NCBI GenBank assembly: GCA_963575745.1
Contig: CAUYUJ010016881.1
Location: 120,723-184,722 of the forward strand
Reading direction: 5' to 3'
Origin: Prorocentrum cordatum
Taxonomy: Eukaryota; Sar; Dinophyceae; Prorocentrales; Prorocentraceae
DNA: 64,000 nucleotides
Below, piece after piece: positions 20,300-32,330 of this stretch. The notes under the pieces are model-generated. The model searched no databases, was not told the origin of the DNA, and was given only the letters and a program-made list of their open reading frames with translations. Positions within the stretch are counted from its first letter, which is position 1, and each line of letters starts with the position of its first letter. The translations under genes and the position numbers were made by a program.

Positions 20300-21158
20300 G
20301 TCCTGTTCCTCCTCATCTTCTTTTTCGCCCTCGATTCCATTATCGTCCTCCTTCCTGTTCTTCGGCCCCTCTCCTCCTCCTCATCCCCCTCCTCCTCCTC
20401 CTCCTTCACCTTGTCCTTCTCCTCCTCCTCCTCCTCCCTCTCGTCCTCCCTCTCTTCCGCCTCCTCCTCCTCCTCCTGCCGCCTCCTCCTCCTCCTCCCC
20501 CTCCTCCTCCTCCTCCTCCTCCCCTCCTCCTCCTCCTCCTCCTCCTCCTCCTCCTCTCCTCCTCCTCCTCCTCCTCCTCCTCCTCCTCCTCCTCCTCCTC
20601 CTCCTCCTCCTCCTCCTCCTCCTCCTCCTCCACCTCCCCGTCCTTTTCCTCCGCCCTCGCCTCCTCGTCCTCGTCCTCTCCTCGTCCTTCCTCCTCCTCT
20701 CCCCCTCCTCCTCCACCACCTCCACCTCCTCCTCCTCCTCCTCCTCCTCTTCCTCCCTCCTCCTCCTCCTCTGCCTCCTCCTCCTCCTCCTCCTCCTCCT
20801 CCTCCTCCTCCTCCTCCCTCCTCCTCCTCCTCCTCCTCCTCCTCCTCCTCCTGCCTCCTCCTCCTCCGCCTCCTCCTCCCTCCCTCCTCCTCCTCCTCCT
20901 CCTCCTCCTCCTCTTCCTCTCTCTCTCCTCCTCCTCCTCCTCCTCCTCCTCCTCCTCCTCCTCCTCCTCCTCCTCCTCCTCCTCTCCTCCTCCCATTCCT
21001 TCCTCCTCCTCCTCCTCCCCTCCTCCTCCTCCTCCTCCTCCTCCTCCTCCTCCGCCTCCTCCTCCTCCCCCTCCTCCTCCTCCTCCTCCTCCTCCTCCTC
21101 CTCCTCCTCCCCTCCTCCTCCTCCTCCTCCTCCTCCTCCTCCTCCTCCTCCTCCTCGC
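20300..21158. repeat. TCC microsatellite, about 860 bp
   Basis: The longest uninterrupted pyrimidine array in the window. It directly follows the 240-bp satellite inside the putative last PPR intron. Confidence 0.95.
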
Positions 21159-21364
21159 ATTCCGCATTGTCCCTATGAGATTTCTATCGCCATCCCCTTT
21201 AAGAAATTGGGGTGCGTCGGCTGTCCTGAGGGGCGGCCCGGCCTTTCCTTGGCCATAGCGTCGGCTCCTGGGCAGCTGACCCCGGGGCTTCCGAATGCAT
21301 CGAGGCACAGCAGCACGTGATTTGGAGGGCCTGCCCGAGGCCTGCGGGGAGAAGCTGCTGCGAA

Positions 21365-21700
21365 AGGAAAAGGGAGCAAGAGCGGCACGGGTGCTCTAGT
21401 CTCGACGTTGCCGGCGCGCACTCGAAGGCCTCTGAGCCTGGACGGAAAGGTACAGAGAGTGCGGATAGAACGACGAAGTGCGAAACCCTTGGACGAGCAT
21501 GCTCAACAATCACGGCGGCGAAAGGCGAAGCCGGGGGAGTAAGAGAGGCATGGGTGCTCTAGTTTTGACGTCGCCGGCGCGCACTCGAAGGCTTCTGAGC
21601 CTGGACGGAGAGATGCAGGGTATGCGGATGGAACGATTGCATGCGAGACCCTTGGACGACCATGCCCAGCAATGACGGGCGGGAATGACGAAGCCGCTGG
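21365..21700. repeat. Two-copy tandem repeat, period about 163 bp
   Basis: GGTGCTCTAGT..GACGT.GCCGGCGCGCACTCGAAGG occurs near 21390 and again 163 bp later, with similar flanks (CTTGGACGA.CATGC). No gene is recognised in it or in 21700-22050. Confidence 0.75.
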
Positions 21701-22054
21701 CCCGACCAGATAAGAACCCAAGGGCAATATCGTCCACGTGACTGTTTGCCGGAGGGCGCTGGCGTCTGGGGGGGAGAAGCAGACGTTCGGCGAGCGGGCC
21801 TGCGTGCGGTCAGACTCGCGTCGACGAAGTTGGCGCCTTTGGCCACGGCGCCGAATTGAGTGCGCCCCCCACCTCTCCTGGACCTCCTCCTGTCTTCCTT
21901 CCATTCCGCATGACTTGGATCTTGGAGCTTCAGTCGTCAAGGCGACGACGGAGCTGTGGAGAAAACAAACATCCACAGTTCTCGCAGTGTCGTCCAAGAC
22001 GGTTCGTTTGGATATGAGAGTTGCCTTTCGCCTCTGATGAGCACATCTGTCGGA

Positions 22055-22915
22055 AGGCTCGTAGTGGCTCCTTGGGAGCCGTTCGGGGACCTGTTGGGAT
22101 CTCTTGGGCGCCCCTTGGGGGTCTGCCGGAACCCGTCGGGTTTTTTTTCTGGCAGTCCTGGAGGCTCCTTTGGGCCTCCTGGCTCTGTTGGGCCTCTCTT
22201 GAAACCGTCTTGGCGGCAATTTGAGCTCTCCTGGCCGCCTCCAGGGCCGTCCTGACCGCCTGTGGGGCCGTCATGGGGCCCTCTGGGCTCGTCTTGGGGC
22301 TTTTGGGGGGGCCTCTTCGGCCGTCTTGGAGCCGTCTGGGGAATCTCTTTAGCGGTCGTGGAGCGTGTGGAAAGCCGACAAGGCGAGGACGGCCAATGCC
22401 ATGCAAAAAAGCATGAAAATCTATAGTTTTTCTTGCTCGGGGCCCTTTGGGGAAGCTTCTGGGGAGGTCTCATGGAGCACCTGGAAGGCCTCTCAGGCCG
22501 GCTTGGGCCAATCTTGGGCCAATCTCGAGCGTCTGGGGCCCACCTAGGGGCCTGTTGGGCCGACTTGGGGGTTCTTGGGCCCGTCTTGGGGCTCTCTTGG
22601 GGGCCTTTTCGGCCGTGTGGGAGCCGTCTTGGGGACGTCTTGGGCGGTCGTGGATCGACTGGAAGCCAGGCGAGAACGGCAAAAACCATGCAAAAAGCAA
22701 GGAACATCTATGTTTGTTCTTGCTCGGGGCCCGCTGGGGAAGCCTCTGGGGAGGTCTCATAGAGCACCTTGGAGACCTCTCGGGCCGATTTGGGCCTCTT
22801 GGGGCCCTCTTGGCGTGTCTTGGAGCCTCCCTGGGCGTCCCTTGGCGGCCCGGGGCCAGCCTGGGGCGGCTTCGACTTCATTGATCCTGCGGCATTCTGG
22901 CACGCACGGCCCCCG
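22055..22915. repeat. GGCCGTCTTGGG-type array with a 290-bp internal duplication
   Basis: Array words as at 9-14.9 kb. AT-rich cores at about 22378-22440 and 22665-22730 are followed by the same CTCGGGGCCC, GGGGAGGTCTCAT and AGAGCACC words, showing a local tandem duplication. Confidence 0.85.
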
Positions 22916-22927
22916 GCAGTGTAGTAT

Positions 22928-23770
22928 GGATGATCTCGGGCTCCAATCTCACCTCCCGCATCTCTCTGAGCAGTGCCAAAGCCCACTGCCAACGCCCGCT
23001 CTTCCCGCACGTGCTGAGCCCAGCGTTGTAGCTGATGATCTCGGGCTCCAATATAACCTCCCTCATCTCCCTGAGTAGCGACAAAGCCCGCTGCCACTGC
23101 TCGCACTTCTCGCATGCGCTGAGCCCAATGCTGTAGCTGATGACGTCCGGCTCCAGCTTCGCCTCCCGCACCTCGCTGAGCAGCGTCAAAGCCAGCTGCC
23201 AGTGCTTGCTTTCCTTGCACGCGTTCATCCCAGCGTTGTAGCTTTCGATGTTGGGATTCAACTTCATATCCAACATCTCGTCAAGCAGCGCCAAAGCTGA
23301 CTGCCACCGCTCGCCCTTCGCGCACGCATTGAGCCCAGCGTTGTAGCTGATGACGTCGGGCCTCAGCTTCGCTTCCAGCATCTCCCTGAGCAGCGCCAGA
23401 GCTGGCTGCCACTGTTCGCCCCTCGTGCACGCGCTGACCCCAGCGCTGTAGCTAATGACGTCGGGCTCCAGCTTCGCCTGCCGCACCTCGATGAGCAGCG
23501 CCAAAGCCTGCTGCCACTGCTTACTCTTCTCGCAAGCGCTCATCCCAGCGTTGTAGCTGGTGACGTCGGGCTCCAATTTCGCCTCCCGCGCCTCGATGAG
23601 CAGCGCCAAAGCCTGCTGCCACTGCTTACTCTTCTCGCAAGCGCTCATCCCAGCGTTGCAGCTGATGACGTCGGGCCTCAGCTTCGCCTCCAACATCTCG
23701 CTGAGCAGCGCCAAAGCTCGCTGCCACAGTTCGCCCTTCTCGCACGCGCTGATCACAATATTGTAGGAGA
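22928..23770 (-). CDS. PPR protein, exon 4 (eight repeats)
   Basis: The exon encodes exactly eight 35-residue PPR motifs of the form SYNAG(L/M)SACEK followed by (Q/R)WQ(R/Q)ALALL, ending in L(E/R)PD. PPR proteins are helical-repeat RNA-binding proteins, mostly acting on organelle transcripts. Residues at code position 5 are Asn or Ser and at position 35 mostly Asp, with Asn or Glu in three repeats. The exon starts after the acceptor TTCACACTAG|TC (CTAG at 23771-23774). It joins exon 3 in phase 1 with a one-residue insertion (DVI-F-SYN). Its 3' edge, ATCATCC|ATACTAC, has no GT and was placed by analogy with exons 1 and 3. Confidence 0.88.
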
Positions 23771-25304
23771 CTAGTGTGAACACGTGGAAAATCCACGGCT
23801 GGCAGGTGAAGGTGTCGGTCCCGAACGCGCATGTGTCGCCGACGCCTGCGGGCTTGCTTTGGGACTGTCTTGGGGGCCATCGAGGGCTCTACGAGGAAGG
23901 TCCCCCCTGTCAGCCCCAGTCGGCCGCCCTGGGCAGCGCTGGGGCCGTCTTGCGCGCGTCGGGGGCCGTGCTGGGAGCCTCTGGGGCTGTACTGGGGGTC
24001 GTATCGTGCATGTGGGGTGTGTGAGGGCTTCGTTGGGCTGTCTTGGGATTGCTCAGGGGCCTTCTTGGACCGCCTTGGGGCGCGCTCCGGGGCGTCATGG
24101 GATGGGCGGGCGTATTGTGGGAGTGCATAGGGATCTTGTTGAGCCGTCGTTCTTGGAGGCAATCGGGGAGCCACACCGTTGTCGGGCCTTGGTTGGGGGT
24201 CAGGGTCTTCTTTGGAGGCTTCCAGGGAGCCACACACGGGGAGAGGTGCCAGGGCTGGAGGCTCTCTTGGGAGCCCTGTGGGAACCAGCGAGTTTCTTGG
24301 GAGGCCCTGTGGCATCTCGGAGTGGTCTGGGGCGTGCTTTGGGGTCTGGACCTTTCTTGGGGGCGTCTGGGGATGGAGAGACGGCGAAAGGGCGCCGTGG
24401 ATGGAGGCGCTCTCCTGGGGAGCTCCTGGGCAACTATCGGAGTCTCTTAAAGGACTCTGGGGTATCTCAAAGTGGTCCTTAAAGAATTCGTGGCCCATTA
24501 AGGGCTGCGGGAAGGCCGTGGTATGGACTCCCTGCGGCCCCTCTTGGAGCTCTCCTGGGCGTCTCTCTGGAGCCTCGTGGGGCCGTCTTGGGTCATTTAG
24601 GGGCTCCCTCGGGCCGTCTCGGGGGCGCCGCGGACTCCCTGCGGCCCCTCTTGGAGTCCTCCTGGGGGTCTATCTGGAGCCTCGTGGGGCCGACTTGGGC
24701 CATTTTGGGGCTCTCTTGGGCCGTCTCGGGGGCCCCGCGGGCCGTCCTGGGGCCATGGTCGGGGTCTCGACGCCGTCTGAGAGCTAGCTTTGGGGCCTGT
24801 TCGGCAGCTCCTGGGGCCCTCTTGGGGCTGTCTTGGGGGCACCGGAGGCTCTACGAGGGTATCGTGAGCCACTCTGGGGCAATCTTGAAGCCCTCTTGGG
24901 CTGTCTCGGGGCTCTTGGCGGGACCTCCTGAATCGTCTTGGGGAGCGATCGGGGGCTTCCTGGGACGTCTCGGGCGTTCGGGAAACAGGAAAAGAGAGAA
25001 AACGGAAATCATCGAAAAAAACACACAGGAAATCGTCGATTTGCTCCCGTCGAGGCCTGTCCGGGAGCCCGCTGGGAGCCTTCGCGAGCGATCTGGGCGC
25101 TGCTGGGGCCGCCCTGAATGCAAGCTCGGGCCGCCCGAGGTTGCGCTTGGGCCGTGTTGGAGCTTTCTTGGGCCGTCTTGGGGCTCATCGGAGCGCTCAG
25201 GAGCAGCCCCGGACCGCCAGAGGCGCGGCCGGGGGCCGTGAGCGCAGTGGGGGGCCACGCACGTTCGGTCACTTTCGCACGCGCTTCGCCCAGCGTTGTA
25301 GTAC
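23771..25304 (-). other. PPR intron 3 (GT..AG), a duplicate of intron 1
   Basis: It begins GTACTACAACGCTGGGCG, which resembles the start of a PPR repeat, and ends TTCACACTAG. The interior is a GGCCGTCTTGGG array with an AT-rich core at about 24980-25045. It is similar along its length to 29812-31146 but has about 195 bp more near 24320-24525. Confidence 0.75.
23783..23797 (-). promoter_or_regulatory. Hairpin before the exon 4 acceptor
   Basis: CGTGGA and TCCACG form a perfect 6-bp stem with a 3-nt loop. On the minus strand the loop is TTT, and about 8 nt separate the stem from CTAG. Confidence 0.6.
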
Positions 25305-25727
25305 AGATGACGTCGGGCTCCAGCTTCACCTCCCGCATCTCGCTGAACAGCGCCAAAGCTCGCTGCCACTCCTCGCCCGTCGAGAAGGCGCTGAGCCCAG
25401 CGCTGCAGCTGATGACGCTGGGCTCAAGCTTCGTCTCCCACATCTCCCTGAGCAGCGCCACAGTCCGCTGCCACTGCTCGCCCTTCGCGCATGCGCTGAG
25501 CCCAGCGTTATAGCTGATGGTGCTAGGCTCAAGCTTCGTCTCCCGCATCTCCCTGAGCAGCGCCAAAGCCTGCTGCCACTGCTCGTCCGTCGCGCACGCG
25601 CGGAGCCCAGCGTTGTAGCTGATGACGTCGGGATTCAGCTCTGTCTCCCACATCTCGCTGAGCAGCGCCAAAGCCCGCTGCCACTGCTCGCCCTTCGCGC
25701 ACGCGCTAAGCCCAGCGCTGTAGCTGA
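25305..25727 (-). CDS. PPR protein, exon 3 (four repeats)
   Basis: Four complete 35-residue PPR motifs, 141 codons in total, opening with SYSAGLSACAKGEQWQRA and closing LEPDVI. The acceptor is GTCAGCCCTAG|TC (CTAG at 25728-25731). The donor is GTCATCT|GTACTAC at 25305/25304. Both edges are phase 1, so the exon adds whole repeats without changing frame. Two repeats end LEPS and two end in PD, which varies the predicted RNA contacts. Confidence 0.88.
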
Positions 25728-25740
25728 CTAGGGCTGACCC

Positions 25741-25755
25741 GTGGACTACGTCCAC
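25741..25755 (-). promoter_or_regulatory. Hairpin before the exon 3 acceptor
   Basis: GTGGAC and GTCCAC form a perfect 6-bp stem with a 3-nt loop, 9 nt before the CTAG acceptor on the minus strand. The stem sequence is shifted relative to introns 1 and 3 but sits in the same place. Confidence 0.6.
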
Positions 25756-25854
25756 TTGCGGGGTGAAGGGGTGCTGCCGCAAGGCAATCAGGATTTTTGG
25801 CGTCATGCTCGCCTGCCACATGTCGCTGAGTTGCGGGGGCGCCAGGTAGCACTG

Positions 25855-26135
25855 CTCGCATCAGCATCGTCATCATCATCATCATAATCAGCATCATCAC
25901 CATCATCAACATCAGCATCATCAGCAGCAGCAGCATCATCACCACCATCATCATCAGCATCATCAGTATCATCAGAGTCATCGTCAGCATCACCACCATC
26001 ATTATCAGCATCAGTATCAGCATCATCAGCAGCAGCATCATCATCGCCATCAGCATTATCATCAGTATCATCATATCATCATCATCACTACCACCACCAT
26101 CATCATCAGCAGCATCATCATCATCGTCGTCACAT
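25855..26135. repeat. ATC/CAT microsatellite, interrupted
   Basis: CATCAT triplets with CAG and CAC variants, inside putative PPR intron 2. Confidence 0.95.
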
Positions 26136-26149
26136 CATTTGGAGCGTCG

Positions 26150-26440
26150 GCCCAATACGGCCCGAGACGGCCCCAAGGTTGCTCTAAGATCAGCCAAGAC
26201 GGGTCGAAGATGGCCCCAGAATGGCCCAAGAGGCCCCCAGGAGGGCTGCAAGAGCGAAACACGTCAGGGCCCCAGGAGGCCCCGGAGAGGGCTCGTGCCC
26301 GACCAAACGTAAGAGGGAGTTTGGTCCAAATTCGGCGCGCCAAGCAAGCGTCAGGGAGGCCGACGAGCCCCATGCGGAGCCTGGGCACGGAGTCAGGAAC
26401 TGGGTCGAGATGGCTCGTGGCACCGTTCACTCTTGGGAAA
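26150..26440. repeat. Diverged copy of the 27.2-kb array unit
   Basis: It shares AAGAGGCCCCC.GGAGG.CTGCAAGAGCGAAACAC and GGAGAGGGCTC words with 27310-27400 and 28030-28110, in the same order and orientation. Confidence 0.7.
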
Positions 26441-26444
26441 CTTC

Positions 26445-27168
<724 letters not shown>

Positions 27169-27179
27169 ATTTACCAAAA

Positions 27180-28985
27180 CGGCCGAAGATCGCCAAAGAT
27201 CTTGTCAGACGCCTCCCAAATGGCCCCACACATCACTTGGGACGAAGACCCCAAACGGCCCCAGACGGCCCAAGATCGCGTCAGACGCCTCCAAAATGGC
27301 CCCATGCTGGCTCAAGAGGCCCCCGAGAGGACTGCAAGAGCGAAACACGGCGTGGCCCCAAGAGGCCGCGGAGAGGGCTCCAGACCGACAAAAAGAGCGA
27401 GGGATTTTGCGTCAAATCCGGCAGGGAGCGCAAAACATGGCGCCAGGAGGGCCGAGGAGCCCCACGGTACACTTGGAGCCATTTTGGGACCATCTTCGGG
27501 CCGTCTTAGGCCGTCTTTGGCTGCTGTTGGGGCTGTCTTCGGTGCTTCTTGGGCAGTCATCTTGGGGCCTCTGGGGATCGTTTAGGAGCCTCTCAGCCAT
27601 TCTTTTCGGCCTCCTGGAAACCTCCTGGGGCCCTCTTGGGCTGTCTCAGGTGCCGCTTGGGCCGTGTTGAGGCTGTCTGGGGCCGTCTGGGGGTTGTCTG
27701 GGGCCGTCTTGGGCGTCTTTGGAACAGTCTGGGGACCGTCTTGGGGCCGTCTGGGGGCCGTCCTGGGCCGCTCTTGAGGTACCTTGTGGGCCGCCAGGGG
27801 CGCCTCAGGAGCCGTCCTGGGAGCATCTTGGGACCCTGTATGGCCGTCCTGGGCGCTATGAAGAGGGCAAGCCCAGGAACTGCCAAAATGTACGTTTCCC
27901 GCAGGGAATGGGACGATTTTTCTGTGTTCAGGCTCTCTTGGGGCTCTTCTTGGAGCCCACTTGGAGCGTTTCCCAAACGTCCCCAGACGGCCCCAAGATC
28001 GCGTCAGACGCCTCCAAATGGCCCCATGCTGGCTCAAGAGGCCCCCGAGAGGACTGCAAGAGCGAAACACGGCGTGGCCCCAAGAGGCCGCGGAGAGGGC
28101 TCCAGACCGACAAAAAGAGTGAGGGATTTGGGGCCAAATCCGGCAGGGAGCGCAAAACATGGCGCCAGGATGGCCGAGGAGCCCCGTGGTACGCTTGGAG
28201 CCGTTTTGGGACCATCTTCGGGCCGTCTTAGGCCGTCTTTGGCTGCTGTTGGGGCTGTCTTCGGTGCCTCTTGGGCAGTCATCTTGGGGCCTCTGGGGAT
28301 CGTTTAGGAGCCTCTCAGCCATTCTTTTCGGCCTCCTGGAAACCTCCTGGGGCCCTCTTGGGCTGTCTCAGGTGCCGCTTGGGCCGTGTTGACGCCGTCT
28401 GGAGGTTGTATAGGGCCGTCTTGGGCGTCTCTGGAGTCTTGGGACCGTCTGGGGACCGTCTTGGGGCCGTCCTGGGCTGCTCTTGAGGCTGTATTGGGTA
28501 CCTTGTGGGCCGCCAGGGGCGCCTCAGGAGCCGTCCTGGGGGCATCTTGGGACCCTGTATGGCCGTCCTGGGCGCTAAGAAGAGGGCAAGCCCAGGAACT
28601 GCCAAAATGTACGTTGCTCGCAAGGAATGGGACGATGTTTCTGTGTTCAGGCTCTCTTGGGGCTCTTCTTGGAGCCCACTTGGAGCGTTTTGGGGGCCTC
28701 TTGGGCCGTCTGGAGGCTGTCTGAGGCATTCTCGAGCGCTCTGGGCGCGTCTCGGAGACCCTCTTGGACCGTCTTCGGCCGTCTTGGGGCACTCTTGGGG
28801 GCCTCCCACTTGGAGCGTTTTGGAAGCCTCTTGGGCCGTCTGGAGGCTGTCCGAGGAGTTGTCAAGCGCTTTGGGCGCGTCTCGGAGATCCTCTTGGACC
28901 GTCTTCGGCCGTCTGGGGGCCCTCTTGGGGGCCTCCTGGTGCGTCTCGGAACGCCCTTGGGCCATCTTGGAAGCGCGTCAAGGCC
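27180..28985. repeat. Tandem array unit of about 720 bp with strand-switching motif
   Basis: 27270-27960 is repeated at 27995-28690, with a partial third copy to about 28970. In each unit the words run as CCAAGAGGCC on the left, then switch to CTTGGGGCC (the reverse complement) at about 27475 and 28195. Each unit is therefore a large imperfect palindrome. Cores AATGTACGTT..GGAATGGGACGATTT lie at about 27885 and 28608. Confidence 0.85.
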
Positions 28986-29073
28986 TGCTGGGGCTCGCAG
29001 GGGCCGCCGGAGCGGGCCGGTCCGCTGCCACCGATCGGCCCCTCCGCGAGCGCTGGGGCAGCAATTGTAGGAG

Positions 29074-29811
29074 AGATGACGCTGGGCTCAAGCTTCGTCT
29101 CCCGCATCTCCCTGAGCAGCGCTAAAGCCCGCTGCCACTTTTCGCCCTTCTCGCACGCGCTGATCACAATATTGTGGGAGACGACGTCGGGCTCCAGCCT
29201 CGCCCCCTGCATCTCCCTGAGCAGCGCCAAAGCTGACTGCCACTGCTCGCCCTTCGCGCATGCGCTGAGTCCAGCGTTGTAGCTCATGACGTTAGGACTC
29301 AGCTTCGTCTCCCACATCTCGCTGAGCAGCGTCAGAGCTCGCTGCCACTGCTCGCCCTTCGCGCACGCGCTGAGGCCAACGCTGTAGCTGATAGTGTCGG
29401 GCTCCAACTTCGCTTCCCGCATCTGTATAAATAGTGCCAAAATATTTAGCCACTGTTCGCCCTGCTCACAAGCGCTGGCCCCAGCGTTGTAGCTAATGAC
29501 ATCAGGCTCCAGTTTCGCCGCCCGCATCTCGTTGAGCAGCGCCAGAGCCCGCTGCCACTGCTTGCCTTTCCCGAACGCGCTGATCCCAGCGTTGTAGATG
29601 ATGGCAGTGGGTTCCAATTTCGCTTCCCGCATCTCGCCCAGCAGCGCCAAAGCTCGCCGCCACTGCTCGCCCTTCGTGCACGCGCTGAGCCCAGCGCTGT
29701 AGCTGATGACGTCGGGATTCAGCTGGGTCTTCCACATCTCGCTGAGCAGCGCCAGAGCTCGCTGCCACTGCTCGCCCTTCGCGCACGCGCTGATCTCGGC
29801 ATTGTAGATGA
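29074..29811 (-). CDS. PPR protein, exon 2 (seven repeats)
   Basis: 246 codons encode seven 35-residue PPR motifs, from IYNAEISACAKGEQWQRA to LEPSVI. The acceptor is TTCACACTAG|TC (CTAG at 29812-29815). Joined to exon 1 it reads DVI-F-IYNAE in frame. The 3' edge (GTCATCT|CTCCTAC) lacks GT and is placed by repeat periodicity; reading on gives a decayed SYNCC..S motif after a 2-nt shift. Code-position pairs are N/D in four repeats and S/T, S/N and N/S in one each. Confidence 0.87.
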
Positions 29812-31146
29812 CTAGTGTGAACCCGTGGAAAATCCACGGCCAGCAGGCGAAGGTGTCGGTCCCGAACGCGCATGTGTCGCCGACGCCTGCGGGTTTGCTT
29901 CGGGACTGTCTTGGGGGCCATCGAGGGCTCTACGAGGAAGGTCCCCCCTGTCACTCCCAGTCGGCCGCCTTGGGCAGCGCTGGGGCCGTCTTGCGCGCGT
30001 CGGGGGCCGTGCTGGGAGTCTCTGGGGCTGTACTGGGGGTCGTACCGCATATGTGGGGTGTGTGAGGGCATCGTTGGGCTGTCTGGGGATTGCTCAAGAG
30101 TCTTCTTGGACCGCCTTGGGGCGCGCTCGGGGGCGTCCTGGGGTGGGCGGGCGTGCTTTGGGAGTGCCTAGGGATCGTGTTCTTGGAGGCAATCGGGGAG
30201 CCACACCGTTGTCGGGCCTTGGTTGGGGCTCAGGGGCTTCTTTGGAGGCTTCCGGGGAGCCACACACGGGGAGAAGCGCCGGGGCTGGAGGCTCTCTTGG
30301 GAGCTCTGTGGAAACCAGCGGAATTTCTTGGGAGGCCCTGGGGCCTCTCGGAGTGGGCCGCGGTATAGACTCCCTGCGGCCCCTCTTGGAGCTCTCCTGG
30401 GGGTCTCTCTGGAATCTCGTGGAACCGTCTTGGGCCACTTAGGGGCTCTCTTGGGCCGTCTCTGGGGCGCCGCGGACTCCCTGCGGCCCCTCTTGGAGTC
30501 CTCCTGGGGGTCTATCTGGAGCCTCGTGGGGCCGACTTGGGCCATTTTGGGGCTCTCTTGGGCCGTCTCGGGGGCCCCGCGGGCCGTCCTGGGGCCATGG
30601 TCGAGGTCTCGACGCCGTCTGAGAGCTTGCTTTGGGGCGTGTTCGGCAGCTCATGGGGCCCTCTTAGGGGCTGTCTTGGGGGCCACTAGAGGCTCTATGA
30701 AGGTATCGTGGACCTCTCTGGGGCAATCTTGAGGCCCTCTTGGGCCGTCTCGGGGCTCTCGGCAGGGCCTCCTGGACCGTCTTGGAGAGCGATCGGGGGC
30801 TTCCTGGGACGTCTCGGGCGTGCCGGAAGCAAGAAAAGGGAGAGCACGAAAATCATCGAAAAAAACAAAGGAAATCATCGATTTACTCCTGTCGAGGCCT
30901 GTCTGGGAGCCCGCTGGGAGCCTTCGCGAGCGACCTGGGCGCTGCTGGGGCCGCCAGGAATGCAAGCTCGGGCCGCCCGAGGTTGCGCTTGGGCCGTGTT
31001 GGAGCTTTCTTGGGCCGTCTTGGGGCTCATCGGAGCGCTCAGGAGCAGCCCCGGACCGCCAGAGGCGCGGCCGGGGGCCGTGAGCGCGGTGGGGGGCCAC
31101 GCACGTTTGGCCATTTTCGCACGCGCTTCGCCCAGCATTGTAGTAC
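29812..31146 (-). other. PPR intron 1 (GT..AG)
   Basis: It starts GTACTACAATGCTGGGCG and ends TTCACACTAG. The interior is a GGCCGTCTTGGG array with an AT core at about 30830-30890. It is homologous to intron 3 but lacks about 195 bp, so one PPR intron was copied together with its exon edges. Confidence 0.75.
29823..29839 (-). promoter_or_regulatory. Hairpin before the exon 2 acceptor
   Basis: CCGTGGA and TCCACGG form a perfect 7-bp stem around a 3-nt loop. GGTTCACACTAG follows on the minus strand. Confidence 0.6.
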
Positions 31147-31501
31147 AGATGACGTCGGGCTCCAGCTTCACCTCCCGCATCTCGATGAGCAGCGCCAAAG
31201 CTTGCTGCCACTGCCCGCTGGTCTCGTACACGCTGATCCCAGCGCTGTAGCTGATCACGCTGGGCTTCGACTTCGCCTCCCACATCTCGCCCAATAACGC
31301 CAGAGCCCGCTGCCACTGGCTGGCCTTTCTGCACGACCCAACGGTTGCAAGGTAGTCACGCGTGCTGATAGCCGAGCGCAGCTTGAGCGCTTTGCGCAAG
31401 AGTTGCAGCGCTGCGCACCACTGCCCTGTCCTCATGCAACTCGCTTTGGTTACTTCGTGGGAAGAGCCACGTTGCCGTAAGTCTCGCCCTATGTCTAGCA
31501 T
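31147..31501 (-). CDS. PPR protein, first exon
   Basis: The chosen start is the ATG at 31501 (MLDIGRDLRQRGSSHEVTKA). It is the first in-frame Met after the spliced-leader relict at 31618-31597 and leaves a 95-nt leader. The exon holds a divergent first helical repeat (TKASCMRTGQWCAALQLL), a second (SCRKASQWQRALALL) and one canonical repeat ending LEPDVI. The donor is GTCATCT|GTACTAC (31147/31146), phase 1. The frame is open upstream to 31762, through the leader, but that part has no PPR similarity. Joined to exons 2-5 the protein would be about 857 residues. No clear organelle presequence is visible at this start. Confidence 0.78.
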
Positions 31502-31596
31502 GCGAAGAGGTTTTGTAGGCAGGTGGCCCGTGTTGGAACATAATGTTGATATCACTGGAAAACACCTGCCTGCGAAATCCCCTTGACGCAGAGCGG

Positions 31597-31618
31597 CTTG
31601 AGCCAAAATGGCCACGGG
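31597..31618 (-). other. Relict dinoflagellate spliced-leader sequence
   Basis: The minus strand reads CCCGTGGCCATTTTGGCTC then AAG. The dinoflagellate spliced leader is DCCGTAGCCATTTTGGCTC then AAG, so 20 of 22 positions agree (mismatches at positions 1 and 6). It points toward the PPR start 95 bp away. Genomic leader relicts are a known mark of genes re-inserted from processed mRNA in dinoflagellates. A competing reading is that the + strand here codes for a decayed LINE endonuclease (GDSN motif), making the match fortuitous. Confidence 0.55.
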
Positions 31619-32330
31619 GACTCTAACATACACCAGGGTCTCTTGGACGAGTGCGGGCTGCTGGACCTGACCCACGCGAGGGCTGCCGTCCCGAATAACG
31701 TTGAGTTCACATGCAATGTCGGATGCACTACAGTGGAGGCCCGTCCACAAGAAACCTTCCACAAGAAATCCAACCCTGAGACCCCAGGACGTCCATGGAT
31801 GTTTCTGCCCTGTCCTATTCCCTCCTCCCTATCTTTCTCACCTTCTGCCCCAAGAAGGCTTCGCCCAGGTGCTCCTCCTGATCCCTTCGAACAAGCGGCG
31901 TCGTGACCACAAGTTTTCGGAGCTTCGCGTGGATTTCTCGGATCCCCCTCCCCCTGGCGCCGCCTCTGGCCCTCTCCGCGCGCCATGGAGGGGATTCCAG
32001 TGCCGATTGAGAAATCCGTGCGGAGGTCCAAGAGCTGTTGTTCCTGATTTGTGTTTTTAACAGATTTAAAAGGTCTAAGCATCTGGGAATTAATTGGCAA
32101 CATGCTTCCTCTCCATTGATCGTCGTCCACAAGGGCAGATCATCCTTGGCCTCACTATCTCGATCTTGCTTGCAAGCACGGTTATCAGCATCACATTCCT
32201 CCTGATTTGCAGGAGGCCACTCTGGAGCAGACTTTGACTCACGCCAACATGCCGCTGTCCGAGGATTACGCGTTGTAATCTAAGGCTTCTGACACGATGT
32301 ATGGTTCTATGGGGTGCTCTTCTGAAGGAT
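31619..32330 (+). pseudogene. Possible decayed LINE endonuclease region
   Basis: On the + strand, SQNGHGDSNIHQGLLDECGL with a later FTCNVGCTTVEA loosely recalls the GD.N motif of LINE apurinic-type endonucleases. Stops and frame changes follow and the match is weak. It is listed mainly because clear LINE domains lie downstream in the same orientation. Confidence 0.3.

Noticed and set aside
24700-24725. Second spliced-leader-like match (GGGCCATTTTGGGGCTCTC)
   Set aside because: It matches only the central GCCATTTTGG and lies inside an array where similar words (GGCCATTTTGG) recur.
31552-32130. 193-codon minus-strand open frame upstream of the PPR start
   Set aside because: The peptide shows no domain, and the + strand of the same region reads more like decayed LINE sequence.
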